Source: an uncultured Flavobacteriales bacterium
Lineage (GTDB): Bacteria; Bacteroidota; Bacteroidia; Flavobacteriales_D; Sanyastnellaceae
NCBI GenBank assembly: GCA_938074325.1
Contig: CALJFZ010000007.1
Span: forward strand, 1 to 54,955
DNA length: 54,955 nucleotides
Direction of reading: 5' to 3'
Part shown: piece after piece, positions 27,487-36,426 of the stretch
How positions within the stretch are numbered: the stretch's first letter is position 1
Layout of the letters: every line of letters begins with the position of its first letter
Notes under the pieces: generated by a model
The model's database searches: none
What the model was told of the DNA's origin: nothing
Seen by the model: the letters and a program-made list of their open reading frames with translations, nothing else
Program-made: the position numbers and the translations under genes

Positions 27487-29517
27487 ATGAGATTGAACAA
27501 CGTAAAACGAGCGCTGCTCCTCCCGGCTTTCGCCTTGGTATGCAACGCCCATGCAACAGAAAACGCGGACACCACACAAGTAGTGGTGGCCTTGGATGAG
27601 GCCGCTGTGATCGGGGTGGATTTTGAAACGCAAACAGCTGTGGATGCACCAAAGTCTCTGACCGTTCTTCAACCTGCAGAGTGGCAAACGTCGGCGTCGA
27701 TTACGGAGGCATTGGAATTCATTCCCGGCGTTGATGTGCAATCGCGCGGTGCTTGGGGCGTCCAAAGTGACATCAGCATCCGCGGAGGATCTTTCGAACA
27801 AGTGGCCTTGCGCGTAGACGGAGTGCGTTGGAGCGCTCCGCACACGGGTCACCACCTCATGAACATTCCCATAGATCCTGAAGACCTCGGCCACGTAGAA
27901 GTCGTGAAATCAGGTGCAGGTCCATGGGCAGGTGTTGGCGCATTTTCAGGTGCGATCAACATGGAAACGCGCACAGCTTCAACGGGTAACCGCGCCAGTT
28001 TCACGGCGGAATTGGGCAGTTTTGATTGGCAGCGAATCCGCGCACACGTGGATTGGAACACAGGAAAATTCTCCCATGGGATCAGCCTGAGCCGTGCCTC
28101 CACTTCGGGGCACATCCAAAACTCGGATGCGACCATCCAACGCTTGATGTATGGCCTCAATTGGCAGGCCGGCGCTCACCGCTTCAAGGGATTGATCGCT
28201 GGTGAAACGAAGGCCTTTGGCGCGCAGAATTTTTACACCTCTGTGTACCCCCATCAATACGAGGAGACCGGCGCAGCCGTCGCCCAGCTTACGTGGAACA
28301 TGGACCAGGGCGATTGGTACTTCAGCGGCGGAGTGCACGGAAGGTTCCACCAAGACCGTTTCGAGTTGTACCGAGAGGGAGAGGGATGGTACGAGTTGAC
28401 GGATGACGGATTTTATGTGGCGTTGTTGCCCATCATGAGCGCACCGGACACAGCAGGCCTTTATGCTCCAGGTCTTTCTTGGTACGGGGGTGCAAACCAG
28501 CACCGCTCGACTGTTGGGTCGGCGAACGCACTTGCCCGATGGACATCGGGGAATTGGACGGTATCAGGAGCGGCTGACGCCCGCACGGAGACCATCCAAT
28601 CCAACCGTTTGGGTCAGCCGTTGGGTGGCGTTGCGGAAGACAGCCCGTACACCTTGGGTGAGACGCGTCAAAATTTGGATGCATACACCTCGGTGAATTG
28701 GTCGAATGCGAAATGGGAGGCGTCGGCGACGCTGGGCGTGAATGCAAACTCCCGATTTGGCGACACGTTGCTGCCTGCCGCGCAAGTCGTTCACAAGATT
28801 GGAGAACACGCTCGGCTCTTCGCATCGGCGGGTCGTTCGGTTCGCCATCCGTCTTTCACGGACCTGTATTACAACGTGGGAGGCGCTGTAGGCAGTGAGA
28901 ATTTGCAGCCCGAATATGCCAATCAAGGAGAGACGGGTGTGCGCTTCATCATGCGCCCGACAGACGTGTCGCAGTTGTTTGTGGAAGTCTCGCGTTTCTA
29001 TCGCCAAGGCACCAATCTGATCGATTGGATACGTTATGATGGCAGCTCCGTTTACGAGGCGGCAAACCTTTCAGAAATTGAATTTCGCGGCGGCGATGTA
29101 TCGGTCCAGTACACCGAGCAGCAGGGGGAATCTTTGCAAGTGACCATGGCGCGTTTATCGGCGACATGGATGGATGCGAACCGCGCTTCTGCAGGATTCA
29201 CCTCCAACTACGTCCTCGATTTTGTTCGTACGAAGTATGACGCAATTGTTCGGATTGAAGGCGGCAGCCCGCTAGCCTTGACCGTTCGGGGCAGCATGCA
29301 AGAGCGCAACGGGGTGGCTATGCAATGGGAAGACAGCCAAATGCTCCAGCTTTGGGGGGCTGACTTGACGTTCAAAGGCGATGACGGCGACCGATTGGCA
29401 TGGAAGGGAAGCGTGCGATTGGACAACTTGTTCGACGTCCAATACGCCGATCGCGGTAGCGTGCTCCAGCCGGGGCGCATGGTGCGGTTTGGCCTTACCT
29501 TTGAGTGGAAGGAATAA
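27487..29517 (+). CDS. TonB-dependent outer-membrane receptor
   Basis: 676 residues. Signal peptide (cut near CNAHA), a plug domain of about 125 residues (SITEALEFIPGVDVQSRG, SIRGGSFEQVALRVDG, VEVVKSGAGPWAGVGAFSGAIN) and a 22-strand-type barrel whose end reads LDNLFDVQYADRGSVLQPGRMVRFGLTFEW. There is no N-terminal carboxypeptidase-like domain and no SusD partner, so it is not a glycan-type SusC; it is closer to BtuB/siderophore receptors. The ligand cannot be read from sequence. A candidate -7 TAGCTTTA (27453-27460, last base off consensus) lies 26 bp upstream. The SIS isomerase gene follows after 7 bp. Confidence 0.92.
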   Translation: MRLNNVKRALLLPAFALVCNAHATENADTTQVVVALDEAAVIGVDFETQTAVDAPKSLTVLQPAEWQTSASITEALEFIPGVDVQSRGAWGVQSDISIRGGSFEQVALRVDGVRWSAPHTGHHLMNIPIDPEDLGHVEVVKSGAGPWAGVGAFSGAINMETRTASTGNRASFTAELGSFDWQRIRAHVDWNTGKFSHGISLSRASTSGHIQNSDATIQRLMYGLNWQAGAHRFKGLIAGETKAFGAQNFYTSVYPHQYEETGAAVAQLTWNMDQGDWYFSGGVHGRFHQDRFELYREGEGWYELTDDGFYVALLPIMSAPDTAGLYAPGLSWYGGANQHRSTVGSANALARWTSGNWTVSGAADARTETIQSNRLGQPLGGVAEDSPYTLGETRQNLDAYTSVNWSNAKWEASATLGVNANSRFGDTLLPAAQVVHKIGEHARLFASAGRSVRHPSFTDLYYNVGGAVGSENLQPEYANQGETGVRFIMRPTDVSQLFVEVSRFYRQGTNLIDWIRYDGSSVYEAANLSEIEFRGGDVSVQYTEQQGESLQVTMARLSATWMDANRASAGFTSNYVLDFVRTKYDAIVRIEGGSPLALTVRGSMQERNGVAMQWEDSQMLQLWGADLTFKGDDGDRLAWKGSVRLDNLFDVQYADRGSVLQPGRMVRFGLTFEWKE

Positions 29518-29524
29518 CAACAAC

Positions 29525-30520
29525 ATGGAGAAAATGCGCAGCCTGATTCAGGCCTTTCCAGAACAAATGCGGAAGGCCTGGGAAATTGCCCAAAACAGCC
29601 CCATTGACTTGGGCGAATGGCGACCGGGTTCCGTGCTCATTTTGGGAATGGGGGGAAGCGGCATCAGCGGAGCCATTGCTTCCAACTTGCTTGCCGGGAC
29701 CAGCCCCGTGCCTGTTGCGGCCAATAACGACTACCGCGTTCCGGCATGGACCGGCGAAAACACCTTGGTTGTGGCGTGCAGCTACTCTGGCAATACGGAA
29801 GAGACCTTGGCTGCATTGGAGGCTGCAGAGGAACGAGGAGCCCGGATTGTAGCGTTTACCTCTGGAGGGAAATTGGGCGCTCTTTGCGACGAGAAGGGCT
29901 GGCCCTCCGTACGCATACCAGGGGGTGAGCCACCGCGTTCGCAATTTGGTTTTGCCTTTACGTCGGTGATGCACGTATTGCATGCTGTCGGCTTGGTGAG
30001 CGATGGGCAACACGCCGCCTTCGGAAGCGTAGCCGATCACCTGACTGCGAACCAAGCAAACTGCATTGAACGGGCGGAAGCATTGGCGGATTTGGTTCAG
30101 GATAGGAACATTTTGTTGTACGCAGACACCGCTCAGGAAGGCTTGGCGATCCGTTGGCGACAGCAGCTGAATGAGAATTCGAAATTGCTCTGCTCCCACC
30201 ACGTCTTCCCGGAGATGAACCACAACGAATTGGTGGGGTGGGAAAGCGGTGATGAACGGCATGTGGCGTTGATGATTCAGACGCCAGAAGACCACCCACG
30301 GACGCGCATCCGCATGGATGTGTGCATGGAGATTTTCCAGCAGCAGGGCTCAGATGTCGTGGTCATTGAGGGCGACGGGTCGAATGAGATCCTTCGGTTC
30401 TTTGACTTGGTCCATGTAGGCGATTGGCTGAGCTTGGTATTGGCGGAACGTGCAGGCATCGATCCGGTCGACATCAAAAACATCGATCGCCTGAAGAACG
30501 CCCTTGCTGAAATTCCTTGA
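29525..30520 (+). CDS. Bifunctional phosphoglucose/phosphomannose isomerase (SIS domain)
   Basis: 331 residues. The N-terminal SIS domain has ILGMGGSGISGAIASNLL (about 39-56) and ACSYSGNTEETLAALEAA; the C-terminal half matches the bacterial PGI/PMI C domain, with FPEMNHNELVGW holding the candidate catalytic His-Asn-Glu cluster. It would interconvert glucose- or mannose-6-phosphate with fructose-6-phosphate. The frame is open far upstream inside the TonB gene; ATG 29525 fits the family start MEKMRSLIQAFPEQM. It ends in a TTGA overlap with lipB. Confidence 0.88.
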   Translation: MEKMRSLIQAFPEQMRKAWEIAQNSPIDLGEWRPGSVLILGMGGSGISGAIASNLLAGTSPVPVAANNDYRVPAWTGENTLVVACSYSGNTEETLAALEAAEERGARIVAFTSGGKLGALCDEKGWPSVRIPGGEPPRSQFGFAFTSVMHVLHAVGLVSDGQHAAFGSVADHLTANQANCIERAEALADLVQDRNILLYADTAQEGLAIRWRQQLNENSKLLCSHHVFPEMNHNELVGWESGDERHVALMIQTPEDHPRTRIRMDVCMEIFQQQGSDVVVIEGDGSNEILRFFDLVHVGDWLSLVLAERAGIDPVDIKNIDRLKNALAEIP

Positions 30521-31254
30521 TCGTGGGCCCCAACGTTCATTTTCAGGATCTTGGCCATGCCGATTACGAACCGGTATGGCAGCGCCAAGAAGCGCTGTTG
30601 AAGGCGGCGGTGGATTTGAAAATTGCCCGCAGGAGAGCCGGGCTTGAGGGCGCGGAAACTTCACCTGAGTTGGGCTTGCCCGATAACCATCTGTTTTTTG
30701 TTGAACATCCTCACGTGTTGACATTGGGCAAGTCGGGCCATGAGGAACATGTCGTGGCCTCGCCTGAACGGCTCGCTGAGTTGGGGGTGGCTTACTATCC
30801 CATTAACCGCGGTGGCGACATCACCTACCACGGTCCGGGCCAACTCGTTGGTTACCCCATTCTCGACCTAGAGCAGTTCTTCACGGACATCGGGAAATAC
30901 ATGCGTTTCCTCGAGGAGGCCATCATTCGAACGTGTGCAGATTACGGCGTGGAGGCGGGTCGAGTGGAAGGATTGACGGGGGTCTGGATCGACGTCGAGA
31001 AGGGGTTTGGCGCGCGCAAGATTGCTGCACTTGGAGTGAAGTGCTCACGTTGGGTAACCATGCACGGGTTTGCGTTCAACCTCAACACCGACTTGGCGTT
31101 TTTCGATCTGATTGTACCCTGTGGAATCGGTGATCGCGGTGTGACATCGTTGGCCGCCGAATGCGGTCACGCGATCGATGAAGACGAGGTCAAATCCCGC
31201 GTGCTGCATCATTTGGGAGAAGTGTTCGGTTGGAATTTGGTGGATGAAGGCTGA
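30517..31254 (+). CDS. lipB: Octanoyl-[acyl carrier protein]:protein octanoyltransferase
   Basis: 245 residues; moves octanoate from ACP to lipoyl domains. The signature RGGDITYHGPGQLVGYPI (about 93-110), the catalytic lysine in GARKIAALGVK and catalytic cysteine in LIVPCGIGDRG are present. No ATG is available: the start is either TTG 30517, which overlaps the previous stop as TTGA like other junctions here, or GTG 30523. I use the TTG. lipA is not adjacent. Confidence 0.93.
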   Translation: MIVGPNVHFQDLGHADYEPVWQRQEALLKAAVDLKIARRRAGLEGAETSPELGLPDNHLFFVEHPHVLTLGKSGHEEHVVASPERLAELGVAYYPINRGGDITYHGPGQLVGYPILDLEQFFTDIGKYMRFLEEAIIRTCADYGVEAGRVEGLTGVWIDVEKGFGARKIAALGVKCSRWVTMHGFAFNLNTDLAFFDLIVPCGIGDRGVTSLAAECGHAIDEDEVKSRVLHHLGEVFGWNLVDEG

Positions 31255-31293
31255 GTTGGCCACGAATTCCGGAACTTCGCGGAAACGCATTCC

Positions 31294-32454
31294 ATGAAAA
31301 TCCTCAAAATCCTTGTTGTTGCCATCGTCGCTGCGGTGGCCGGACTGCTCATCACGGGTCACGGGTACATTCTCTCGGGCATGACGGAAACGTATTTCCG
31401 GGGATGGAAGAATGCTAATATCGACGACATCGAATTTCGCGATTTGCGCACCATTGAGGCGGCAGAAATGCCTTCTCCGTGGATTTCAAAGCCGCTCTGG
31501 AATGCTGAGTTCAGTGAAGCAGATGAACAATGGCACGAAGAGTACATGTCGGCGAGCTTCCTGGTTTTGCACGGAGACACGCTTTTGTATGAGCGGTATT
31601 GGAACGGATTTGACGAGAACACTGTATCTAATTCCTTCTCGGCCTGCAAGAGCATTGTGGCCCTGGCGGTAGGACTCGCTGTCACCGATGGTTTGGTCAA
31701 TGTGGACGATGAGCTTGGACAGTATTTGCCGCGTTTCGCAGGCGATGCGGGCAAGGGCCTGACCGTTGAGGAGGTGTTGCAAATGCGCACGCACATCCCA
31801 TTTGGCGAGGACTATAACAATCCTTTCGGTTTCATGGCGAAGGCCTATTACCGAGACAACATGCAGGATTTGCTGGAGGAATACACCGTTCCCGAAACCC
31901 ATGGCACAGAGTGGCAATACCAAGGCGGCAATACCATGCTGCTGGGTGAGCTCGTGGCTTCCCTGGGGCGCGGGACGTTGAGCGAGTGGGTGGAACGCGG
32001 TATGTGGCAGCCCATGGGTGCGCAAAACGATGCGTTTTGGGGACTGGACGCGCCAGACAATGCGGGGGGGATTGAACGGTGCTTTGCCATGTACTATGCT
32101 ACTGCCCGGGATTTTGCCCGGTACGGGAAGTTGCTGAATCATGACGGTGCATGGAACGGTCAGCAGCTGGTGGACTCGGCCTTTGTTGCCGCCATGGTTC
32201 AGCCCATCACTGAGCGATCACCGGCTTGTGATGCAGGTCATTATGGGTACCAAATTTGGTTGGGGGAAACAGAGGATGGCTTGGCCTTCAGTTGCATGGA
32301 AGGGCTGCGGGGTCAGTTCATCGTTTCCATTCCCGCGTTGGATTTGGTGATTGTTCGAACGGGGTTTGACAAGGACCCGCACAAGACAGACGATCTGCCT
32401 TCATGCATCGATCGCATCATCTCCATGGGGCGGGGTTTGTATGCAAAGCGTTGA
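31294..32454 (+). CDS. Exported serine hydrolase, class C beta-lactamase family
   Basis: 386 residues. An N-terminal hydrophobic segment (ILVVAIVAAVAGLLITGHG) is a signal anchor or uncut signal peptide. The catalytic SxxK motif reads SACK in NSFSACKSIVALAVG, and WQYQGGNTMLLGELV supplies the second conserved tyrosine block. Family members include 6-aminohexanoate-dimer hydrolase, esterases and D-aminopeptidases, so substrate is unknown and beta-lactam hydrolysis should not be assumed. It follows lipB by 39 bp on the same strand and could be co-transcribed. Confidence 0.85.
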   Translation: MKILKILVVAIVAAVAGLLITGHGYILSGMTETYFRGWKNANIDDIEFRDLRTIEAAEMPSPWISKPLWNAEFSEADEQWHEEYMSASFLVLHGDTLLYERYWNGFDENTVSNSFSACKSIVALAVGLAVTDGLVNVDDELGQYLPRFAGDAGKGLTVEEVLQMRTHIPFGEDYNNPFGFMAKAYYRDNMQDLLEEYTVPETHGTEWQYQGGNTMLLGELVASLGRGTLSEWVERGMWQPMGAQNDAFWGLDAPDNAGGIERCFAMYYATARDFARYGKLLNHDGAWNGQQLVDSAFVAAMVQPITERSPACDAGHYGYQIWLGETEDGLAFSCMEGLRGQFIVSIPALDLVIVRTGFDKDPHKTDDLPSCIDRIISMGRGLYAKR

Positions 32455-32512
32455 TGACGACCGTGAATTAAGGCATTTCACTGGTGAAGCCAATCGGCGG
32501 TGTTATTGCTGT

Positions 32513-32542
32513 TACATTTGTTTTGAGGCGTAAAGCAAATGT
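32513..32542. promoter_or_regulatory. LytTR gene promoter with overlapping dyad
   Basis: TACATTTG (32513-32520) is a perfect -7 element. The arms ACATTTGTTTTG (32514-32525) and TAAAGCAAATGT (32531-32542) are inverted repeats matching at 10 of 12 positions, with the two others G-T pairable, around a 5-bp centre. The dyad covers the -7 element and the start site, so a protein bound there would block transcription. No T-run follows, arguing against a terminator of the upstream gene. Confidence 0.45.
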
Positions 32543-32560
32543 GTGATGAACTATTCTGAG

Positions 32561-33346
32561 ATGAAGATTCGGTGTGTGGTGGTGGATGATGAACTGCCTG
32601 CGCGCCAATCCTTGTGCCGACTCATTGAGCGGCATTGCCCCAATTTTGAAGTGGTGCAAACAGCGTCCAATGCACCCGAGGCCTATCAAGTTGTCAAGGA
32701 GTACGCTCCTGATTTGGTCTTTTTGGATATCCAGATGCCCAATGAGAGCGGTTTGGAATTTTTGGATCGTTTCGACGACCGCAAATTCTCAGTGGTATTC
32801 TGTACTACGTATCATGAGTATGCTGTTGAGGCACTGCGCAAACGGGCATTTGACTATTTGCTCAAGCCCGTTGATGAGCAAGATTTGGTGGCGTGCGCGA
32901 AGCGCATCACGGAGAAGTTGTTGATTGCGCGTGGCGCTGCAATACCTGAGGTAGCCGGAGGACGGCGCGTCGAATTGGTCACTTCGGGCCAACGGTATTT
33001 CGTTCGCCATTCGGACATCTTATACGTCGAAGCCTCAGGGAGTTATTCCACATTTTACCTCGCTACGGGAAAGCGAATCACAGTTTCGAAAAACCTGAAG
33101 CGCATCGAACAAATGCTGGAGGACCCCATTTTCCAGCGGGTGCACAATTCCTTTTTGGTGCGGCTGGCATCTGTGGAGTCTTACAATCACCGAAACGGGA
33201 CCTTGCATTTGCAGAATGGAAAGGAGGTGCCCATTGCCGTGCGCAAGAAAGAGGCGGTTCGGCAGCGTTTGGTGGAGTTGATGATCGAAGTGCGAGAGGA
33301 CACGGAGTTACCGATGGCGGCGGAGGATGCTCCCGGACTGGCGTAA
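32561..33346 (+). CDS. LytTR family response regulator
   Basis: 261 residues. Receiver domain (1-125) with the acidic pair in VVVDDELPAR, phospho-acceptor aspartate in VFLDIQMPNESG and lysine in LKPVDEQDL. A LytTR DNA-binding domain (about 145-245) follows: YFVRHSDILYVEASGSYSTFYL and RVHNSFLVRLASVESYNH. Such regulators usually pair with a 5TM or 7TM LytS-like histidine kinase, but none is adjacent, so it is an orphan here. Starts at GTG 32543 or ATG 32546 are possible; ATG 32561 gives the usual N-terminus MKIRCVVVDDE. Confidence 0.93.
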   Translation: MKIRCVVVDDELPARQSLCRLIERHCPNFEVVQTASNAPEAYQVVKEYAPDLVFLDIQMPNESGLEFLDRFDDRKFSVVFCTTYHEYAVEALRKRAFDYLLKPVDEQDLVACAKRITEKLLIARGAAIPEVAGGRRVELVTSGQRYFVRHSDILYVEASGSYSTFYLATGKRITVSKNLKRIEQMLEDPIFQRVHNSFLVRLASVESYNHRNGTLHLQNGKEVPIAVRKKEAVRQRLVELMIEVREDTELPMAAEDAPGLA

Positions 33347-33374
33347 TGCACGTGGCGAGCGTGGACCCGCAACG

Positions 33375-33382
33375 TATCTTTG
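33375..33382 (+). promoter_or_regulatory. -7 element close to the rlmN start
   Basis: TATCTTTG matches TAnnTTTG and lies 7 bp before the rlmN ATG, again leaving almost no mRNA leader. Confidence 0.5.
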
Positions 33383-33389
33383 AGGCCTG

Positions 33390-34454
33390 ATGGCCAAAAA
33401 AGACATTCGTACGCTGGACTCAGCTGCCCTGAAGGAGGCAATCCTCGGGCTGGGCGAAAAGGGATTTCGTGCCAAGCAGATTGAGGAATGGATTTGGACC
33501 AAAGGGGCTTCTTCTTTTGAAGAAATGAGCAACCTGAGCAAAGGGCTCCGCGATCGATTGAACGACGAGTTCTCGTTGCGGCGCATCGACATCGCTGATC
33601 AACAGTTCAGCAACGACGGCACCATCAAATGTGCGTTCGATGTACGGGCGGGTCAAGTTGTCGAAGGCGTATTGATTCCCACCTCGAAGCGGATGACTGC
33701 TTGCATTTCGTCGCAGGCGGGGTGCAGCTTGGCTTGCAAGTTCTGCGCAACCGGACGATTGAAGTTGCTGAAGAATTTGACTGCTGGGGAGATCTACGAT
33801 CAGGTCGAAATGATCCGATCCATGGCCGGGGAACAGTACGACCAAGGACTGACCAACATCGTTTATATGGGGATGGGCGAACCGTTGCTCAATTACCGTG
33901 AGGTCCTCGCCTCGGTGGACCGCATATGCGGAGATCCGGGGTTGGGCATGTCTCCCAAACGCATCACGGTGAGTACGGCGGGGATTGCCAAGGCCATCAA
34001 ACGATTGGGAGATGATCAAGTTCGCTTCAACCTCGCCTTGTCACTGCATGCTGCAAACGACGCGAAGCGCAACCAGATCATGGCCATCAACGAGTCCAAT
34101 AATTTGGAGGCACTCGCAGAGGCTTTGCAGTATTTCTACGAAAAGACAGGTACCCGAGTCACCTTTGAGTACATCATTTTCCGGGACTTCAACGATCAGT
34201 TAGAAGACGCCCGCGAGCTCGCCGCTTTCTGCGCGTGTGTGCCGTGCAAAGTGAACGTCATTGAGTACAACCCTATCGATGGCGGGGAGTTTCAGCAAGC
34301 CGATCCTGAGCGTGTCGACGCCTTTGTCGCCCTGCTGGAGAGCCGCAACATCATTGTAAACGTTCGCCGGTCCCGTGGAAAGGACATCGATGCCGCATGC
34401 GGCCAGTTGGCCAACAAGAACGCTGTGGCAAAGCCGGAGCTGAAGGACGCGTAA
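33390..34454 (+). CDS. rlmN: 23S rRNA (adenine-2503 C2) methyltransferase / tRNA A37 methyltransferase
   Basis: 354 residues, radical SAM enzyme placing methyl on A2503 of 23S rRNA and A37 of some tRNAs. The CxxxCxxC cluster is in GCSLACKFCATGR (about 111-123). The second methyl-carrier cysteine is near the C-terminus in DIDAACGQLA. GMGEPLLN and ITVSTAGI are further family motifs. It converges on lepA with a 9-bp gap and no terminator. Confidence 0.96.
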   Translation: MAKKDIRTLDSAALKEAILGLGEKGFRAKQIEEWIWTKGASSFEEMSNLSKGLRDRLNDEFSLRRIDIADQQFSNDGTIKCAFDVRAGQVVEGVLIPTSKRMTACISSQAGCSLACKFCATGRLKLLKNLTAGEIYDQVEMIRSMAGEQYDQGLTNIVYMGMGEPLLNYREVLASVDRICGDPGLGMSPKRITVSTAGIAKAIKRLGDDQVRFNLALSLHAANDAKRNQIMAINESNNLEALAEALQYFYEKTGTRVTFEYIIFRDFNDQLEDARELAAFCACVPCKVNVIEYNPIDGGEFQQADPERVDAFVALLESRNIIVNVRRSRGKDIDAACGQLANKNAVAKPELKDA

Positions 34455-34463
34455 GTCCGCGGA

Positions 34464-36254
34464 TCAATCTAATTTCAGGACAGCGAGGAAGGCAGATTGT
34501 GGGACTTCAATGTTCCCGACCTGACGCATGCGCTTCTTCCCTTTTTTCTGCTTTTCGAGCAGTTTTCGCTTTCTCGTGATGTCTCCACCGTAGCATTTCG
34601 CTGTGACGTCCTTTCGAACAGGTTTGATGGTCTCCCGCGCGATGATTTTCGCTCCAATGCCCGCCTGCAGTGCGATCATGAATTGCTGGCGGGGAATGAG
34701 CTCTTTTAACTTCAAGCAGATTCTCTTGCCCAGGTTGAACGCATTGTCCCGGTGGATCAGCGCACTCAACGCATCGACTCCGTCGCCGTTGAGCATGATG
34801 TCGAGCTTCACCAAGTTGGACGGCTTGTATTCGTCTGGGAAGTAATCAAACGATGCGTACCCGCGCGAAACGGATTTGAGTTTGTCGTAGAAGTCGAAAA
34901 CGATTTCACCCAAAGGCATGCTGAAGGTCAATTCAACGCGGTCGGAAGTCAGGTATACCTGGTTGAGGAGGACACCGCGCTTTTCGATACAGAGGCTCAT
35001 GACCTGGCCGATGTATTCGCTTTTCGTGATGACTTGCGCCTTGATGAACGGTTCTTCAACGTGATCGAGGTGGTTCGGCTCAGGGAGGTCCGATGGATTA
35101 TTGACGATTAGCTTTTCTCCGTCTTTAGTGAAGGCGTGATAGCTCACGTTGGGAACGGTCGTGATGACCGTCATGTCGAATTCGCGTTCGAGGCGCTCTT
35201 GGATGATTTCCATGTGGAGCATGCCGAGGAAGCCACAACGGAACCCGAAGCCCAAAGCGGCTGAGGATTCGGGTTCGAATACCAAGGAGGCGTCGTTGAG
35301 TTGCAGTTTCTCCATCGATGCGCGCAGCTCCTCGTAATCCTCTGTGTCCACGGGGTAGATGCCGGCAAAAACCATTGGCTTTACATCCTCAAATCCCTTC
35401 ACTTGGTCTTCGCAAGGATTATCTTTCAGGGTGATGGTATCACCAACCTTGACCTCTTGGGCGTTCTTGATGCCAGAAATGATGTAACCCACATTCCCTG
35501 CCGTGAGTTCTTTTTTGGGCTGTAAGTCCATACCCAGCACGCCGATTTCGTCAGCTTCGTATTGCCGATTGGTGGCGAAGAATTTGACCTGGTCGCCTTT
35601 CTTCATGCGTCCGTTGAGGATGCGGTAATAGGCGATAATGCCGCGGAAAGGATTGTAGACGCTGTCGAAAATCATGGCTTGCAGCGGGGCTTCGGGATCT
35701 CCTTTTGGCGCAGGGACACGTTCCACAATGGCTTCCAGAATGTCATCTACCCCGAGTCCAGTCTTTCCGCTGGCTGGGATGATGTCGTCCATGGAACATC
35801 CGATGAGGTCCACGATTTGATCACCCACTACCTCTGGATCGGCCGAGTCCAAATCCATTTTATTGAGGATGGGGATGATTTCGAGGTCGTGCTCTAAGGC
35901 TAGATAAAGATTCGAAATGGTCTGAGCCTCAATACCTTGTGTCGCATCTACGATCAACAAAGCCCCCTCACACGCTGCGATGGAACGGGATACTTCGTAG
36001 CTGAAGTCCACGTGCCCTGGAGTATCGATCAAATTGAACACAAACTCCTCTCCATTTTTGGCTTTGTAGGCCATTTGGATGGCGTGGCTTTTGATGGTGA
36101 TTCCCCGCTCCCGTTCGAGGTCCATATCATCCAGAGCTTGGTCCTGCATCTCGCGCTCAGTAATGGTTCCAGTGGTCTGGAGCAGCCGATCGGCCAAGGT
36201 GCTTTTACCGTGGTCGATGTGGGCAATAATGCAGAAATTTCGAATGTGATTCAT
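34464..36254 (-). CDS. lepA: Elongation factor 4 (LepA)
   Basis: 596 residues. GTPase motifs [14 protein letters not shown] (about 10-23), [17 protein letters not shown] and NKMDLDSAD are followed by EF-G-like domains and the LepA-specific C-terminal domain ending [24 protein letters not shown]. It acts on translating ribosomes and initiation. Length is typical. The window therefore holds two translational GTPases, TypA and LepA, about 33 kb apart. Confidence 0.98.
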   Translation of the reverse strand: MNHIRNFCIIAHIDHGKSTLADRLLQTTGTITEREMQDQALDDMDLERERGITIKSHAIQMAYKAKNGEEFVFNLIDTPGHVDFSYEVSRSIAACEGALLIVDATQGIEAQTISNLYLALEHDLEIIPILNKMDLDSADPEVVGDQIVDLIGCSMDDIIPASGKTGLGVDDILEAIVERVPAPKGDPEAPLQAMIFDSVYNPFRGIIAYYRILNGRMKKGDQVKFFATNRQYEADEIGVLGMDLQPKKELTAGNVGYIISGIKNAQEVKVGDTITLKDNPCEDQVKGFEDVKPMVFAGIYPVDTEDYEELRASMEKLQLNDASLVFEPESSAALGFGFRCGFLGMLHMEIIQERLEREFDMTVITTVPNVSYHAFTKDGEKLIVNNPSDLPEPNHLDHVEEPFIKAQVITKSEYIGQVMSLCIEKRGVLLNQVYLTSDRVELTFSMPLGEIVFDFYDKLKSVSRGYASFDYFPDEYKPSNLVKLDIMLNGDGVDALSALIHRDNAFNLGKRICLKLKELIPRQQFMIALQAGIGAKIIARETIKPVRKDVTAKCYGGDITRKRKLLEKQKKGKKRMRQVGNIEVPQSAFLAVLKLD

Positions 36255-36271
36255 CGCAAAGGATTAAGGCA

Positions 36272-36279
36272 CGAAATTA
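36272..36279 (-). promoter_or_regulatory. Candidate -7 element of lepA
   Basis: On the minus strand TAATTTCG (TAnnTTCG form) lies 17 bp before the lepA ATG, identical to the element before tdk. No clear -33 box. Confidence 0.35.
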
Positions 36280-36426
36280 ACGCGGAATGCCCACTGTCCT
36301 TGAGAATGGGGTTTGGATATTTCATGGGGTCGTCGGATGCCTTATATTTACGAACTCTACAAACGGTTGTACTGTGGAAAACTCCTGCGGCTGAGCGTAG
36401 TGCCTGATCAAAGAAACCCTGCCTAG

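Noticed and set aside
36343-36350. TATATTTA as -7 element of the large T9SS gene
   Set aside because: The last base is off consensus, the -33 candidate is 27 bp away and the distance to the ATG is 76 bp; not convincing.
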